DNA of 27,995 nucleotides, taken from NCBI GenBank assembly GCA_022376515.1, contig WTXI01000417.1, forward strand, positions 1 through 27,995. Reading direction: 5' to 3'. The position numbers and the translations under genes were made by a program. Positions 11,462-21,650 of this stretch are shown here, in pieces. The notes below the pieces were generated by a model. That model searched no databases and was not told where the DNA came from. It was given only the letters and a program-made list of their open reading frames with translations. This DNA comes from Lactifluus volemus (taxonomy: Eukaryota > Basidiomycota > Agaricomycetes > Russulales > Russulaceae). The first letter of the stretch is position 1. Every line of letters starts with the position of its first letter.

Positions 11462-12425
11462 CTACAGTGAGAGTAAGCTAATGTACAAATGGAAGGAAGA
11501 GGCCACCAAGATGATGACCCAAAATCTCGAGAAATGTTGCATCGCCGCATTCGAAGAGGGAGGGATGGTGGCAGTGGCAGTGGTAGTAGTTGATGAAGAA
11601 GCGGGTGCCGAGGATGAGCTAGGGATAGAGCGATACGAGGATGACGTTAGTGTCGAAACGGGGATGGCCTCAGAAAGTATGGAGGTGGACACTGGGTAAA
11701 GATGTTCCGAAAGCACCGAGGATGGCACGGGTATGGTGGATGTCAACTCAGCGACTGGGGATTCGAATGATCCTTTCATCTGATCCAATCTAAGGTGGTT
11801 TTTCAACAAGAGTCAACACCAATAACGTTTGAGGAGTGTACTGACGAAAAGTTTGGGGAATATGCCAGCGAGGCATTTGACAAATTGATCGATGAGAATT
11901 CCACATAGCTATAAGAAGACACGAGTCAGCGAGATGTCATTCTCTCGTAAGGCCTCATACTAAGTGTTTGAGTTTGGCCCAGCAATCCGATTTGGCTTTA
12001 ATGAGACAAAGATTCAATAAATTCTCAGCCTCGCGTTTGGGAATTAGCTTACCGTGAAAGTCAATGAATGATTTGTTGAGACATCGATTGGTTCAATCTG
12101 CTGTATCAATCTCTATAGTTTTGTTAGTTGGAATGAAATTGGAGTAGCTACAGACGAGCCTGATTGCCTGAGAACAACGCAACATAGCACGGTCCCATGT
12201 CTGCCAATAAGGGTTTTACTCCATCATCCAACCACTGAACTACACAGGGCTCCCCTCCGTGGCATACGGTCTGCGCATTGGGTTCGACCACCTGTAGGGT
12301 CAGGTGAGGTCGGAACCAATTACAGAATTTCGTCTCGGAGTGCAGCGTACATAGAGAGCTCCAAATACAGCTTGGAGATAGGCTAAGGCCATAGTTGCGA
12401 AGCCGGGGCTGCTTCGCAAACGCAT
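11462..12425 (-). CDS. Kre9/KNH-type secreted Ser/Thr-rich wall protein, paralog of the 12864 gene
   Basis: Proteins with this domain (Kre9/KNH family) are secreted and usually GPI-anchored; yeast members act in beta-1,6-glucan assembly. Exons: 12425-12351, 12291-12160, 12112-12053, 11995-11961, 11908-11846, 11789-11462, giving 230 residues. A short signal peptide (MRLRSSPGFATMALAYLQAVFGA) is followed by VVEPNAQTVCHGG, VVQWLDDG, GPCYVALFSG and AGPNSNTYYVEF, which align along their length with the divergent neighbour. A Ser/Thr-rich stretch and a hydrophobic C-terminus (FWVIILVASSF) follow, consistent with a GPI signal. Intron 12113-12159 appears to be GC-AG, with the same position and phase as a GT-AG intron in the paralog; a 41-nt GT-AG alternative at 12111-12151 adds two residues. 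It has one extra intron (11996-12052). The start could be 12392 instead. Confidence 0.82.
12113..12159 (-). other. Probable GC-AG intron in the minus-strand KNH-type gene
   Basis: The donor GCTCGT is weak but follows CAG; a CTAAC branch point lies about 10 nt before the CTATAG acceptor. Position and phase match the GT-AG intron 13120-13169 of the paralog. The GT-AG alternative (12111-12151) is only 41 nt and shifts the phase. Confidence 0.6.
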
Positions 12426-12863
12426 CGCCTGACGAGATAGAGAAGGGAGAAAAAAAGAGTGACGATGAACGGAGAAATGACGAGAGAACGCTGGCAAAAG
12501 GTAACTTTGAGTCCCTCGGCCGAGGATCGTTTCCGGGTAACGACGATGGTAACCGAGACCAGCCGATGTATAGACTGCGTTCGCTTACATGACTCGCTCG
12601 CAAACTTCTAGAGGATTACGGATGTACTTAAGTACGGTAAGATAGCTATCCCCTTTCCCTTGTCCCTTAAAATATCTGGGCGGGCGGGTTTTGACATTGA
12701 CATGTGGGCGTTGATTAATGATGATATTACGTATAACCTATACGGGTATAAATAAACCTGGTCCCCCCTTGGTCTTTTTTTTCTCTTACCATCGACTTTT
12801 GCTCTCGTTGCAATTACAACTCACCTTCTTTTTCCCCTTCCACTCTTTATCATACACCCTAAA
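12426..12863. promoter_or_regulatory. Shared divergent promoter of the two KNH-type genes
   Basis: This 438-bp region separates the start codons of the two divergent paralogs. It holds a 12-bp perfect palindrome GTACTTAAGTAC (12624-12635), a 10-bp palindrome GATAGCTATC (12641-12650) and a TATAAATA box (12747-12754). The TATA box lies 110 nt before the plus-strand start and is followed by a C/T-rich leader, typical of strongly expressed fungal genes. Co-regulation is an inference. Confidence 0.65.
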
Positions 12864-13723
12864 ATGTTCTCGTCCCTCGTCGCTCTCTCTCTTGCTGCCA
12901 TTCTCCCATCAGCTCTTGCCACCGTTTACGTGAGTTGCACAGTATTCCCTCACAATTCCAACTCATATCTTGTTGAAGGTAACTGAACCCGTTGCCAGCA
13001 CTAGCTTGGCAGGGGGCAAGCCAGCAGCGATTAAATGGCAGGATGATGGCAACGCACCCACCCTCGCGAACTTTGGACCTGCCGCCATTGCTCTTTGTGT
13101 TGGCAGCCAGATACAGCAGGTTTGCCACTGTTCCGCTTCTTTGTCTTATTAATTCTGACTGTCCAATAGATTGTTCTGCAAGTGATATCTACCAACACCG
13201 ATGTTTCTAAAGTCAACACTATAAATTGGACACCAACTGCCACCGCTGGCCCCGATTCTGACGCATAGTGAGCGTTATATTCTTTCACGTCATAAGAGAT
13301 TGCTAATTTTTCCCGGTAGCTTTATCAAGTTCACATCGAATGGCCTTCAGGATATCCACAATCCTCAGTACCCCGCCGAGGCGTTCTCTGCCAAGTTCCG
13401 GTGAGTAATATCACCTGGCCCTGACTCTGAAATTCACTCTTGTAAATAGTATGACTGACATGACGGGCGCGTTCAATTCCACCATCATGGGGTTGATCAA
13501 TGGGGCATCTTCTGCCGGGACTGCAGCACCTACAACCCCGGCTGCAAGCAGCAGTGGTACTGGTGCTTCTAAAGCACCCTTGGTCACTACGACGGCCGTC
13601 CAATCGAGTGCCAGTGCCCATGCCAGTAGCTCATCAAATGCTAATGGTGCCGGCCGTATTGTGGTGCATGGTGTCCTCGGTGCAACCGGTGTTGCTGCTC
13701 TTGCCTTAGCGTTCTTCCTTTGA
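12864..13723 (+). CDS. Kre9/KNH-type GPI-anchored wall protein
   Basis: This is the paralog of the minus-strand neighbour. Exons: 12864-12929, 12979-13119, 13170-13267, 13320-13400, 13450-13723, giving 219 residues; all introns are GT-AG, 49-52 nt. The signal peptide MFSSLVALSLAAILPSALA is followed by VYVTEPVAS, AAIKWQDDG, GPAAIALCVG, AGPDSDAYFIKF and RMTDMTGAFN of the Kre9/KNH domain (about residues 22-135). A Ser/Ala/Thr-rich stalk (about 140-195) and a C-terminal GPI signal end it (SNANGAG, then a hydrophobic tail ending LALAFFL). It lacks the cysteines seen in the neighbour. A TATA box and pyrimidine-rich leader suggest strong expression. The role is likely cell-wall structure or glucan assembly; no enzymatic motif is visible. 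Confidence 0.9.
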
Positions 13724-14626
13724 CAGGCATGATGATTCATGTTTTGCTCTAGCTTGTCCATTTATGAGTCTCTTTGGCGTTTGTGCTGTCGCTGTCGTAA
13801 GTTCGTACCACACAATCGACCAGTCCTATGTCCACACCGCAATAACGACGTCACGATACGTCTACTGCATCGCCTTAGGCATTTCATTAATATACCAACG
13901 GGGATTTGCTCTCACTTGCATTGATTTTGCGTGTTCTGGCCCAACTGAAACAGATGCACACCCGTATCAAGCACCAAGTTATGCTCAGTTCCATGCGTTG
14001 AATATTTCGTTAGGGCTCAAACAATGCAGGGGAAACTCCCAAGGTGCCTTCTGCGGAATACTCGTCCGTAAATAAAACGTAGATGGGTTTCAGTTCTTAG
14101 CGCCATAGAACCCAGCAATCGAGAAAGCTCTGGATGATCCTATGTCCTTCAATAAGCGTCAGTCACTCGAAATCAAAGTTGTGATAGCTACATGCCCAGC
14201 ATGTGGCTGAAGTGTAGGCACAGAAGGACCTATGTTGCGTAGACCAAGGGTTCCGTTATGAACGGCACATGTTGTTCATGCCGGGTTAACGCCGACAACC
14301 TTGCGGGCAGCAAGGTCATCCGAAGGGATTAAAGGCACAAACCAATGCTAGCTATATTCTGAATCCAAAGCTACTGTAGTACAGTACTTCAGGTAGGCGT
14401 AACGCTGGCAAACAAAAAGTTCATTATGTTCTCTGGTGTTTCTAAAGTGATTCCCGAACCGCGCGCTCAATGTCTGTGTTGCAAGGGGCGAAGAATGCAT
14501 CGGCGTGTACCGCATGGCGACCATATGGCACCACATATTTCCAAATATAGACAAACTTTTTCACGGTTAGGCACTTTGGCAGTTTAGTTTATTGTAAACT
14601 GGCTGCGAGCCCCACCACTGTCTGTG
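13724..14626. other. Spacer between the KNH-type gene and UPF3
   Basis: This stretch holds the 3' region of the KNH-type gene and the UPF3 promoter. Short open frames on both strands show no recognisable domain. Just before the UPF3 start there is a perfect inverted repeat AGTTTA-TTG-TAAACT at 14586-14600. Confidence 0.55.
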
Positions 14627-16366
14627 ATGTCGAGTACGACTACTGAACCTCCCAAAAAGTCTCAATCAAAGTCAAAGTCTAAGGAGAAGCGTCAGGGATT
14701 GTCAAAAGCCAATGGGACGGAACGTCTCAAGACGATCGTGCGCAGGTTGCCACCGAACTTGCCTGAGCACATATTTTGGGAGTCCGTGCAAACGTGGGTG
14801 ACCGACGATACCGTCCTTTGGAAGGAATTCTGGCCTGGAAAACTGAGGAAGAAGTGAGTGCCCGAATACACAAAAAGTTCGTCTTTTTGGTGGCGTTACG
14901 ATGACAGTGTAAATTTCAAGGCTGAACAGGGAGAACGTACACTCCCGTGCATACATCGCCTTCAAGACTGAGGATCTTGTCGCCAAATTCAGCCGCGAGT
15001 ACGGCGGACACGTATTCAGAGATAAATCAGGTGTGTATTCTCGATTCTTATGGCTAGGAGAAGGGATCATGATCTGACTTCTTGTTATCAGGGAACGAAT
15101 CATATGCTGTAGTCGAGTTTGCGCCGTATCAAAAGTTGCCGCTGGAGAAAAAAAAGGTGGACACCAGGAATGCTACGATTGATCAAGGCATGTTTCCACC
15201 TCCTCAACGTCTATCTTTATCTAATCGACAGTGTCAGACGAGGATTACATCGCATTCCTACGATCCTTAGAAGCTCCGTCAACAAAGCCCCACGATGCTG
15301 ACCAACTCTTGGAAATGCTGGGTTTGTATCGCGCATATATTCCCAGGGTTGCTTTCGCTTATACACTCGCTCTCTTTAAGTTGCCTCTACCGAGCGACCC
15401 GCCATGCCCGTGTCAACGCCTCTTTTGGACGCCCTAAAGGCGGAGAAATCTGCACAGCGGGACAAGGAAGCCATCCAAAGGAACCACCCTCACTACAAGG
15501 ACGCCACTCATGTATCCAAGAAGGACGACTCCAAGAAGAAGGCTCCAGCTCCTGCTTCCGCGCCTAAGCAAGGTGGCGAATCGGCTGCACCGCTAGGCAA
15601 GCGAGCAGCGAAGAGGGCCGCTGCCGCAGCAGCAGCAGCCCAGAAGGCGACTCCTCAACCCGGCTCCTCGATGGCCGGAAGCGCACCTGCTGCCCCACCT
15701 TCTACTAAGCCCCCGCCTTCTCCTAGCAAGAACAAGTCTGCGCGGGTTAGCAAGCGACATGCGGCATCGTCTCAAGCCCAGTCATCACATGAGGCACAAT
15801 CGTCCAACAAGTCACCACCATCCAGTCTAGCCGTTCCCGCGGAAGCCGAGTCACCCGCATCGGCACCTCTCTCCCCTCCTCCTGCGACGTCGTCCGACGG
15901 TCCTGGAAGACGGCCGCGGCCGGTGCTTGGCATCGCATCTCGGCAATTCGAAGTCGCTCTCAGCGGTGCTGGCGTTTCCAAGACCGGCGGCGGTGGCAGG
16001 CGCGAGCGAGGAGCGGACAAGGAAGAAGAAAGGGAGAAGGACGCTGCCGTGACCAAGGACGGCCCGTCTAGGGAGAGGAAGGAGGGCGGTGGGGGTAGGA
16101 AGAAGAAGAAAGAGGACGACGCGCTGGGCGGGCGTCAGCCTGGCGTCTTGCCCACTCCTACTATACTGAAGCGTGAGGCCAAACCGCAACTTCCACGCCC
16201 CGTTCAGCAGCAGCCTTCAGCAGACGCAACGTTCACAGCCGGTGATGTGGCGTCATCGAATACCGGTGGTGCCACCCCCGGGGGTGGCCGTGGTTCCGGA
16301 AAACGCGGGAGAGGAAGGGGCAGAGGCGGACATAGAGGAGCATCGGCGACGGCAGCGGATTCATAA
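14627..16366 (+). CDS. UPF3: Nonsense-mediated mRNA decay factor Upf3 (Smg-4/UPF3)
   Basis: Upf3 shuttles between nucleus and cytoplasm, bridges Upf2 and exon-junction complexes and helps degrade mRNAs with premature stops. Exons: 14627-14853, 14921-15030, 15092-15187, 15232-15321, 15381-16366, giving 502 residues. The N-terminal UPF3 domain (about residues 25-170) shows LKTIVRRLPPNLPEHIFWES, SRAYIAFKTEDLVAKFSREY, GHVFRDKSGNESYAVVEFAP and KPHDADQLLEML. The long last exon is low-complexity (Ala, Ser, Pro, Lys, Arg, Glu) and ends in an RGRGRG-type box. Introns 1, 2 and 4 are GT-AG; intron 3 (15188-15231) is GC-AG. ATG 14627 is preferred over the in-frame GTG at 14624. The single large last exon means most of the C-terminus lies downstream of the last junction. 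Confidence 0.93.
15188..15231 (+). other. GC-AG intron in UPF3, 44 nt
   Basis: The donor is GCATGT, the branch-like sequence CTAAT, and the acceptor CGACAG. The 44 nt cannot be read through in frame. The only GT donor giving the right phase would leave a 23-nt intron, so the GC donor is the best explanation. Splicing joins ATIDQ to VSDEDYIAFL. Confidence 0.85.
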
Positions 16367-17164
16367 ACGGAGAGAGAGAGATGCCTGCCCCGTTACACCG
16401 CTCTATCTCAGGCGAAGACTTTTTGGCAGATTTTTCTTGCTCTGGGTTGGAGGTTTACTTCCTTGGTCCACCACACGAGGCCATCAAGTGCGCATCGTGT
16501 CACGTTTTCAGCACCCCGGACACTGGAGTATTTGTTTTTTTGCACCTGCCGGACGGAGCCGTTGTTGAAGGGTTTCCTCAACTGGGACGGGGCCCAGATC
16601 CATGCAAAGCCGATGGTTCTGTGGAGTGCGTTTGCAGAAGAAATTTGTTGTAGTGTTTTGATACATGCAACCCACGTTTATCTTTGGCGTCGCGGTTCGA
16701 AATCTACATTGTTGTTGAAGAAAGAAAGAAAAGGATCTAACTCCTTCGAACTGCCCGGCCCGTGTTGTAAAAGTGTGCGCTACATGATGCTTTGGCCACC
16801 CAGTACAGTATCGCGATGTTTAGCATCTCTTTCGACGACGAGTCCCTGAACCCTACAACCCTTCAAGTTCTTCTAGTGCGACTATATACCAACTTTAGAC
16901 ACCAATACGACTCATTGACTCTGAGCTATGTTTTCTACCCGGGCCCCTGACTTGGAGTTGGTGGTGAGTGAGTTGAAGTTCAGAGTCATCAAGGGGCTAC
17001 TGAAATACGCCTACGTTTATGGATAGCACTAGTAGGACTAGTCATGGCCTCAACCTGGGAGGTGAGATTATGCTCACATCCACAAAAATTCAAAGGCTTA
17101 CACGAATCAGTTGGAGTATTCTTCAGTTGCCCGCGCATTTATTGCAAACCTCCAAAGTTCCTCC
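16367..17164. other. Spacer 3' of UPF3, no supported gene
   Basis: A 90-residue frame starts at 16381 and an overlapping frame covers 16463-16849. Neither shows a domain, and their codon use looks like ordinary 3' UTR and spacer. Decayed N-terminal sequence of the MSP1-like pseudogene may extend into 17044-17164, but I could not recognise it. Confidence 0.5.
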
Positions 17165-18131
17165 AGAACGAATCGCATTCGATTCGAATAGTCTACCCAG
17201 ACGATATGGGCGTTGGATTTACAGGCATGTTCAACATGTTCTTACCTCGATCGCGTATCCCAGTGGTAGATATCGGAGCTCTGGACGATATCATTACAAG
17301 AAACGGTCATCATCCCTCTGAAATGTCCCGACCTCTTTTGTTCTTCATCTTCTTTGTTAGCGGCAAGGGTGTACTTCTTCATGGGCCGCCATGCGAAGGA
17401 GTCTGGCGCCACCTTCATCAACATCACGGCATCCGTCTTAACAAGTTAACGGTTTGGCGAATCGAACAAATTAGTCGTCGGTTTGTTCAGCCTAGCGCGG
17501 AAGACGCAGCTCTGCATTATCTTCATATCTGAAATTGACTCATTCCTACTACGAGAGCGTAGTCAGAATGATCTTGAAGCGACCGCAATGATGAAAGCAG
17601 AAATCATGGTGTATGTTGCCTCTGATTTTCTTTTACCATGATACCAGTTTCTCAATTTCATCCAAGTCTGGGATGGCCTTCTCTCGGGCTCGGATCGGAT
17701 ATTGACACTACGCGCCACGAATAGAATTCAAGACATTGACTCAGCATTCCTTAGGCGAATGCCAAACCAATTTACACTCTCCTTGCCTGATACTGCATGA
17801 CGTGAGAGGATACTTTCATTGGTAAGTTGAATCGCTTAGTTGATTCCCATGTGCTGTCCTGAATGACTAACTAGCATTTATCCCTGGATCTACCTCTTGC
17901 TCCTCAATTCCTTTGCGCACTTTGACCAAGTTTTTTGAAGGGAAATCTGTATTGGATTTGAAGGAAATTATATCAAAATGCGAGCATGTTACCTGCCCGT
18001 GAGATTATGTCCAAGGGGACGTCACACTTCTTGCGCGTGGCCAAGAGGTATGTCGGCGTTGGCTCATCTGATTACATGTCCTGCACAGGGCTTTGATCTG
18101 CGTCCGCTCACGATCAAGGACTTATTGTCCA
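17165..18131 (+). pseudogene. MSP1: Decayed MSP1/ATAD1-type AAA ATPase
   Basis: Intact Msp1 is an outer-mitochondrial-membrane AAA ATPase that extracts mistargeted tail-anchored proteins. Recognisable pieces, in order but in changing frames: [144 protein letters not shown]. Lesions: the Walker A lysine loop is deleted after GPP (near 17390), there is an in-frame TAA at 17447-17449, Walker B DEID has become SEID, TGA replaces a codon after LSLPDTA, and several frame changes occur. Intron-like segments remain (17225-17269 with a GCATGT donor, another near 17610-17668, another near 17822-17875), so it is a DNA-level copy or a dead native gene, not a retrocopy. Confidence 0.88.
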
Positions 18132-18574
18132 GGCGTCTCGATGCCATCAGTGTTATTGTACAGCTAACGTGTGATGCAAACGCCTTATTCCGGGCCACAG
18201 CCACCTTTCTGCCCATTCTCATTCAACTGATGTCCAGGTCTGTCAATTGGCTCAATAACACAATGGCCCGGGTTTATTACTTGTCATGTACCTTCTGTCA
18301 TCAGGTGGAGTACGCCCATTTGAGGGTGCGCCCCTTGCGAGGTGATCTATGATTCACGCCTATTCTTCCCAATTCCTTAGGTAAATGATACCCATCCTAT
18401 TGGTTCATCACTGGGTAAAATTTACTGACGAAATTTACCCGGCGAGGAACCGATACAGTAACGGGATTTACCTATGCACCTTGTTGCGCCTGAACGGAGC
18501 CTTCCCCTCAGTACTGAGATGCAACCTATAAATCGATCCCATGTAACTGTGATTTACTAGCATCAGTAACTCCT
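18132..18574. other. Spacer with promoter of the O-methyltransferase gene
   Basis: A short inverted-repeat structure lies at 18379-18473. A TATAAAT box lies at 18527-18533, 42 nt before the O-methyltransferase start codon, implying a very short leader. No other gene is visible. Confidence 0.55.
18379..18473. repeat. 95-bp segment with nested inverted repeats (AGGTAAAT...ATTTACCT)
   Basis: The ends are the perfect inverted pair AGGTAAAT (18379-18386) and ATTTACCT (18466-18473). Inside lies a second pair, GGGTAAA (18413-18419) and TTTACCC (18434-18440). No target-site duplication is visible. It could be a small MITE-like remnant or a cluster of binding sites for one factor. Confidence 0.35.
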
Positions 18575-20335
18575 ATGTCTAGCAGTCCACTTATTGCACT
18601 TGCCGAAATCATCTCGCAAGGGGCGCAGACCCTCGAATCGGCGTATTCGAAACAGGGACTTTCCTTCCCTTCTCTTGACGAAAATTTCAAGCCTACACCT
18701 CTCGATGATAACCCTGAGCTCGCCGCTACAACACGCCTAATCGTTGCGGCTGCGTACCAGATCATCGCAACCGTGAGGTCCCTCTTGAGACAATTCAAGA
18801 CTATGCTCCGGCGATGTACCTAACTTCCTCCCTTGGTCTTGTCGAAGAGGCCGATGTTGCTGATGCCATCAAAGGCGCTGGTCCAAATGTGCGTGCGTGA
18901 CTCGTATCAAAGGGAGTTACAAAGCTCATTACATTACCTAGGGCCTACATGTGAAAGATATTGGTGCCAAAACGGGCGTTGACTCCACCAAACTTGGTAC
19001 GTGAATATCAAATTTATATATATTCTGAAGAAACTAAGCGACCTTTCTTCGTATGGTAGCCCGCATCCTTCGGTACCTTGCTAGTCGTCATGTCTTCAGG
19101 GAGGTATCCCCGGACGTATATACGAACAACCGCATTTCTTCTTTTCTTGTTAAAGCCAAACCTCTTGAAGAGCTCAGGAAAGAGTGAGCAGATCATTAAT
19201 CTCTCCTCAATTGTGTGTTCGATTAACTATTTTTCCGTCTTGCAGCAAACTTACCAAGTACGAGGATGCTCCTGCTGCGGCGTTTGTGGGCCATGTGTAC
19301 GTGTTGCTTTTTCATTGTGGTAACTATATTCTCCAATCTGCTACTAGTGCGGACGAAGCGTTCAAAGGTGCTGCATCCATGAGCTCTTATATAACAAGTG
19401 GGTCAGAATCTGTCGGGTCGCCTTGGAACCTCGCCACCGGACGAAATGGATCGATTTGGCAGTGGTACCAGGAGCCGGATAATGTCTGGCGTTTCCATCG
19501 CTTTACGGCGGCAATGAAAGGCGGCGCCGATCGCTTCCCTCCCTCAATCTACACCGACAGTATCGATTGGAAATCTATCACAGCCGACAGCATTGTGGTT
19601 GACATTGGTGGAAATGTTGGCAAAGTGGCATATGAATTGTACAAATCGTTCCCACACCTCAAATACGTCATTCAAGATCTCCCCCCCGTCGTAAAAGACG
19701 CAAAGGACGTAAGGCATTCCTACTCGAGCGTTCTCCACGCCTGACGAATCGTGATAACTCAGTTCTGGGCTGAAGTAGCTCCCAAGGCGGTAGAAGATGG
19801 GCGCGTAAAGCTCGAATGTAATCTTTTATTATTGCTCGGACGCAGTCGTATTCCTCACCGAGTGTAGGCCAGGACTTTTTCAAGCCTCAATTGGCCAAGG
19901 CCCCTGCGATTTACGTCCTTCGCTTTATCCTCCATGACTGGGCGGATGGCCCATGCATCGAGATCATGAAGAACTTGCGCGAAGCTGCTGGGCCAGACAC
20001 ACGTCTGGTCGTCTTCGAAGGCGTGATGCCTCATGTATGTTCCGTCCCGGATGGTCCTCCTCCTCCTCCATCGCCGCTTCTCGGAAATCTTGGAGCAGGC
20101 CTGGGAGCTTTTATCACGATGCTTGACCTGCAGGTGCGATAAAAGCTTCATGGACCGTACTGAGGCCTGCCTGACGCAACACGTGTTCGTTATGCAGATG
20201 TTCACTCTCCTCAATGGTCAAGAGCGCACAGTTGAGCAGTTCGTCAATCTTGGGCTCGCTACGGGCTGGAAGCTGGAGGGTCTAAAGCCTGGACCGCTGA
20301 CCTCATTCATTTTCACTCCTCATCATATTAGCTAA
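18575..20335 (+). CDS. COMT-type SAM-dependent O-methyltransferase, one frame break
   Basis: It methylates hydroxyl groups of small, usually phenolic, metabolites using S-adenosylmethionine; the substrate is unknown. Exons: 18575-18888, 18942-18996, 19060-19183, 19246-19296, 19348-19708, 19763-19817, 19868-20133, 20198-20335, about 454 residues once the break is allowed for. All seven introns are GT-AG. The N-terminal winged-helix/dimerisation part shows GLHVKDIGAKTGVD, LARILRYLASRHVF and SPDVYTNNRISS. The SAM motif is VVDIGGNVGK, followed by YVIQDLPPVV, the catalytic-His motif FILHDWAD and the C-terminal LLNGQERTVEQF. Exon 1 is one base short at 18773-18778 (GTGAGG where GTGGAGG would keep frame): the frame ending IIATV must shift to EVPLETIQDYAPAMY. 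Otherwise intact. No other biosynthetic genes adjoin, so no cluster is evident. Confidence 0.9.
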
Positions 20336-21650
20336 GGCAAGATACTGACGATGATTGGGTCGTGATTCTATGAATAGGTTAGGAAGAATATGATAATGTG
20401 AGGCTGCTTATGTGCAGGGGGGGGGATTTGCAAAAGAATATCGGAATCACAATTTGGCCTGGGCAATTAGATATGGCATATTTGTACCAACTTAGGTATA
20501 CTGTATGAAGCTTTCCGAGTCCTTCTCTTGTGATTTGAATTAGGGTTGTGACTGAATGAAGCTCTGAATGGACGCGCCAGCGCCGTACAGTACCGCGGGA
20601 AAGTGTGTCCACTTTGGTAGTGTGGGAAATGTTTGCGTGGCGCAAAGTCAACAACTTGGACTCTGTACTCCGAGTCAGCCCTGAGCTCAGTGCTCAGGTC
20701 CTAACTAGTCATTGGACGGTGAGTTTGCTTCTTATCCACCTTGGTAGGATTCTACCCCTTTCGATGATGAGCCCAAATTCACATCAAGCTCAACAGTCTA
20801 ATGGATTCATTTCCATTTGATGACCTTATTCTGCAATCCTGATTCCCTCTCCCCTCTTTTCTGATGCGATTTCGATACCCTTTAACTCAACATTATCCAT
20901 TTCTTTCTAGGTTTCTGGGAGAACTCGGCGGTTTCGTAATAAATGTTGTAGTATTAGAACCCCGTCTAACGTCGAGTTCATTGGCTCAATGTCCTGCCGA
21001 GCAAGCACTGAAGGCCTTTCAAGTTTTTGGTTTGCTTCAATAACGTGGTGCTGATCAGCATGAGCAATGACAGGACACACGACATTCGTTGCTAGAGCAA
21101 TTGAAGCAAATGCGCACTGGGGTACCGTTCGCAAGTACAACCAACCATTCCAATAACTTGAATGTGGGAGGCACACATTTTACTACAGAGTACTCAGAGA
21201 AGTTTGAAAATATTTACTAGGAGAATGTATCACGATCTCAATAGTGCAGCGATATGCATTCTGACTTGGCTGAGGTTTGATGAGCTTGAGCGTGAGAAGG
21301 CCTGAGAGCTTAGGTGGCTGTTCTCGGACGTGGAAGTAACATTACGCTGTTCAGTCGAGCTGATACCATTGAAAGGGCACAGGCGAATGAGTAAGGTAAC
21401 ATGAGTTTCAGGTTGTTCGGTTGATCGCAACCGATTTGGCGCCATTCATCGAGCTCACCAACTTATGAAATGACCTCCATCGAAATGAAATATCAATAGG
21501 CATCAATTCCTGTCGCCAAACCACTCATAGCACAACTACCACAGGCGGAAAGCACAGGGAAGATAACGTCGATAAGATCCTAAAAATGGGTAATGTGTCT
21601 GACCTTTTAATGGTAAATACGGCTTCCGTTAAATTCCAGTCCAGCGTCCG
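20336..21650. other. Convergent spacer, no supported gene
   Basis: This lies between the 3' ends of the O-methyltransferase and the giant ATPase gene. Open frames of 70-90 codons on both strands (for example 20907-21176 minus and 21230-21445 minus) show no domain and no splice structure. A long G run lies near 20418. I see nothing else. Confidence 0.5.

Noticed and set aside
11481..11699. 72-codon acidic plus-strand frame
   Set aside because: It is the complement of the Ser/Thr-rich stalk of the minus-strand KNH-type gene.
12148..12603. 151-codon minus-strand frame covering the KNH-type second exon
   Set aside because: Only its last 44 codons match the paralog; the rest reads through intron 1 and the promoter in the wrong frame.
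13764..14075. 103-codon frame after the KNH-type gene
   Set aside because: Begins 40 nt after a stop codon, has no domain, and looks like 3' UTR and spacer.
16381..16653. 90-codon frame just after UPF3 with a plausible start context
   Set aside because: No recognisable motif, overlapping competing frames, and it sits where the UPF3 3' UTR is expected.
17044..17532. 162-codon frame containing a P-loop-like KGVLLHGPP, as a live gene
   Set aside because: It crosses several frame changes of the MSP1 pseudogene and lacks the Walker A lysine.
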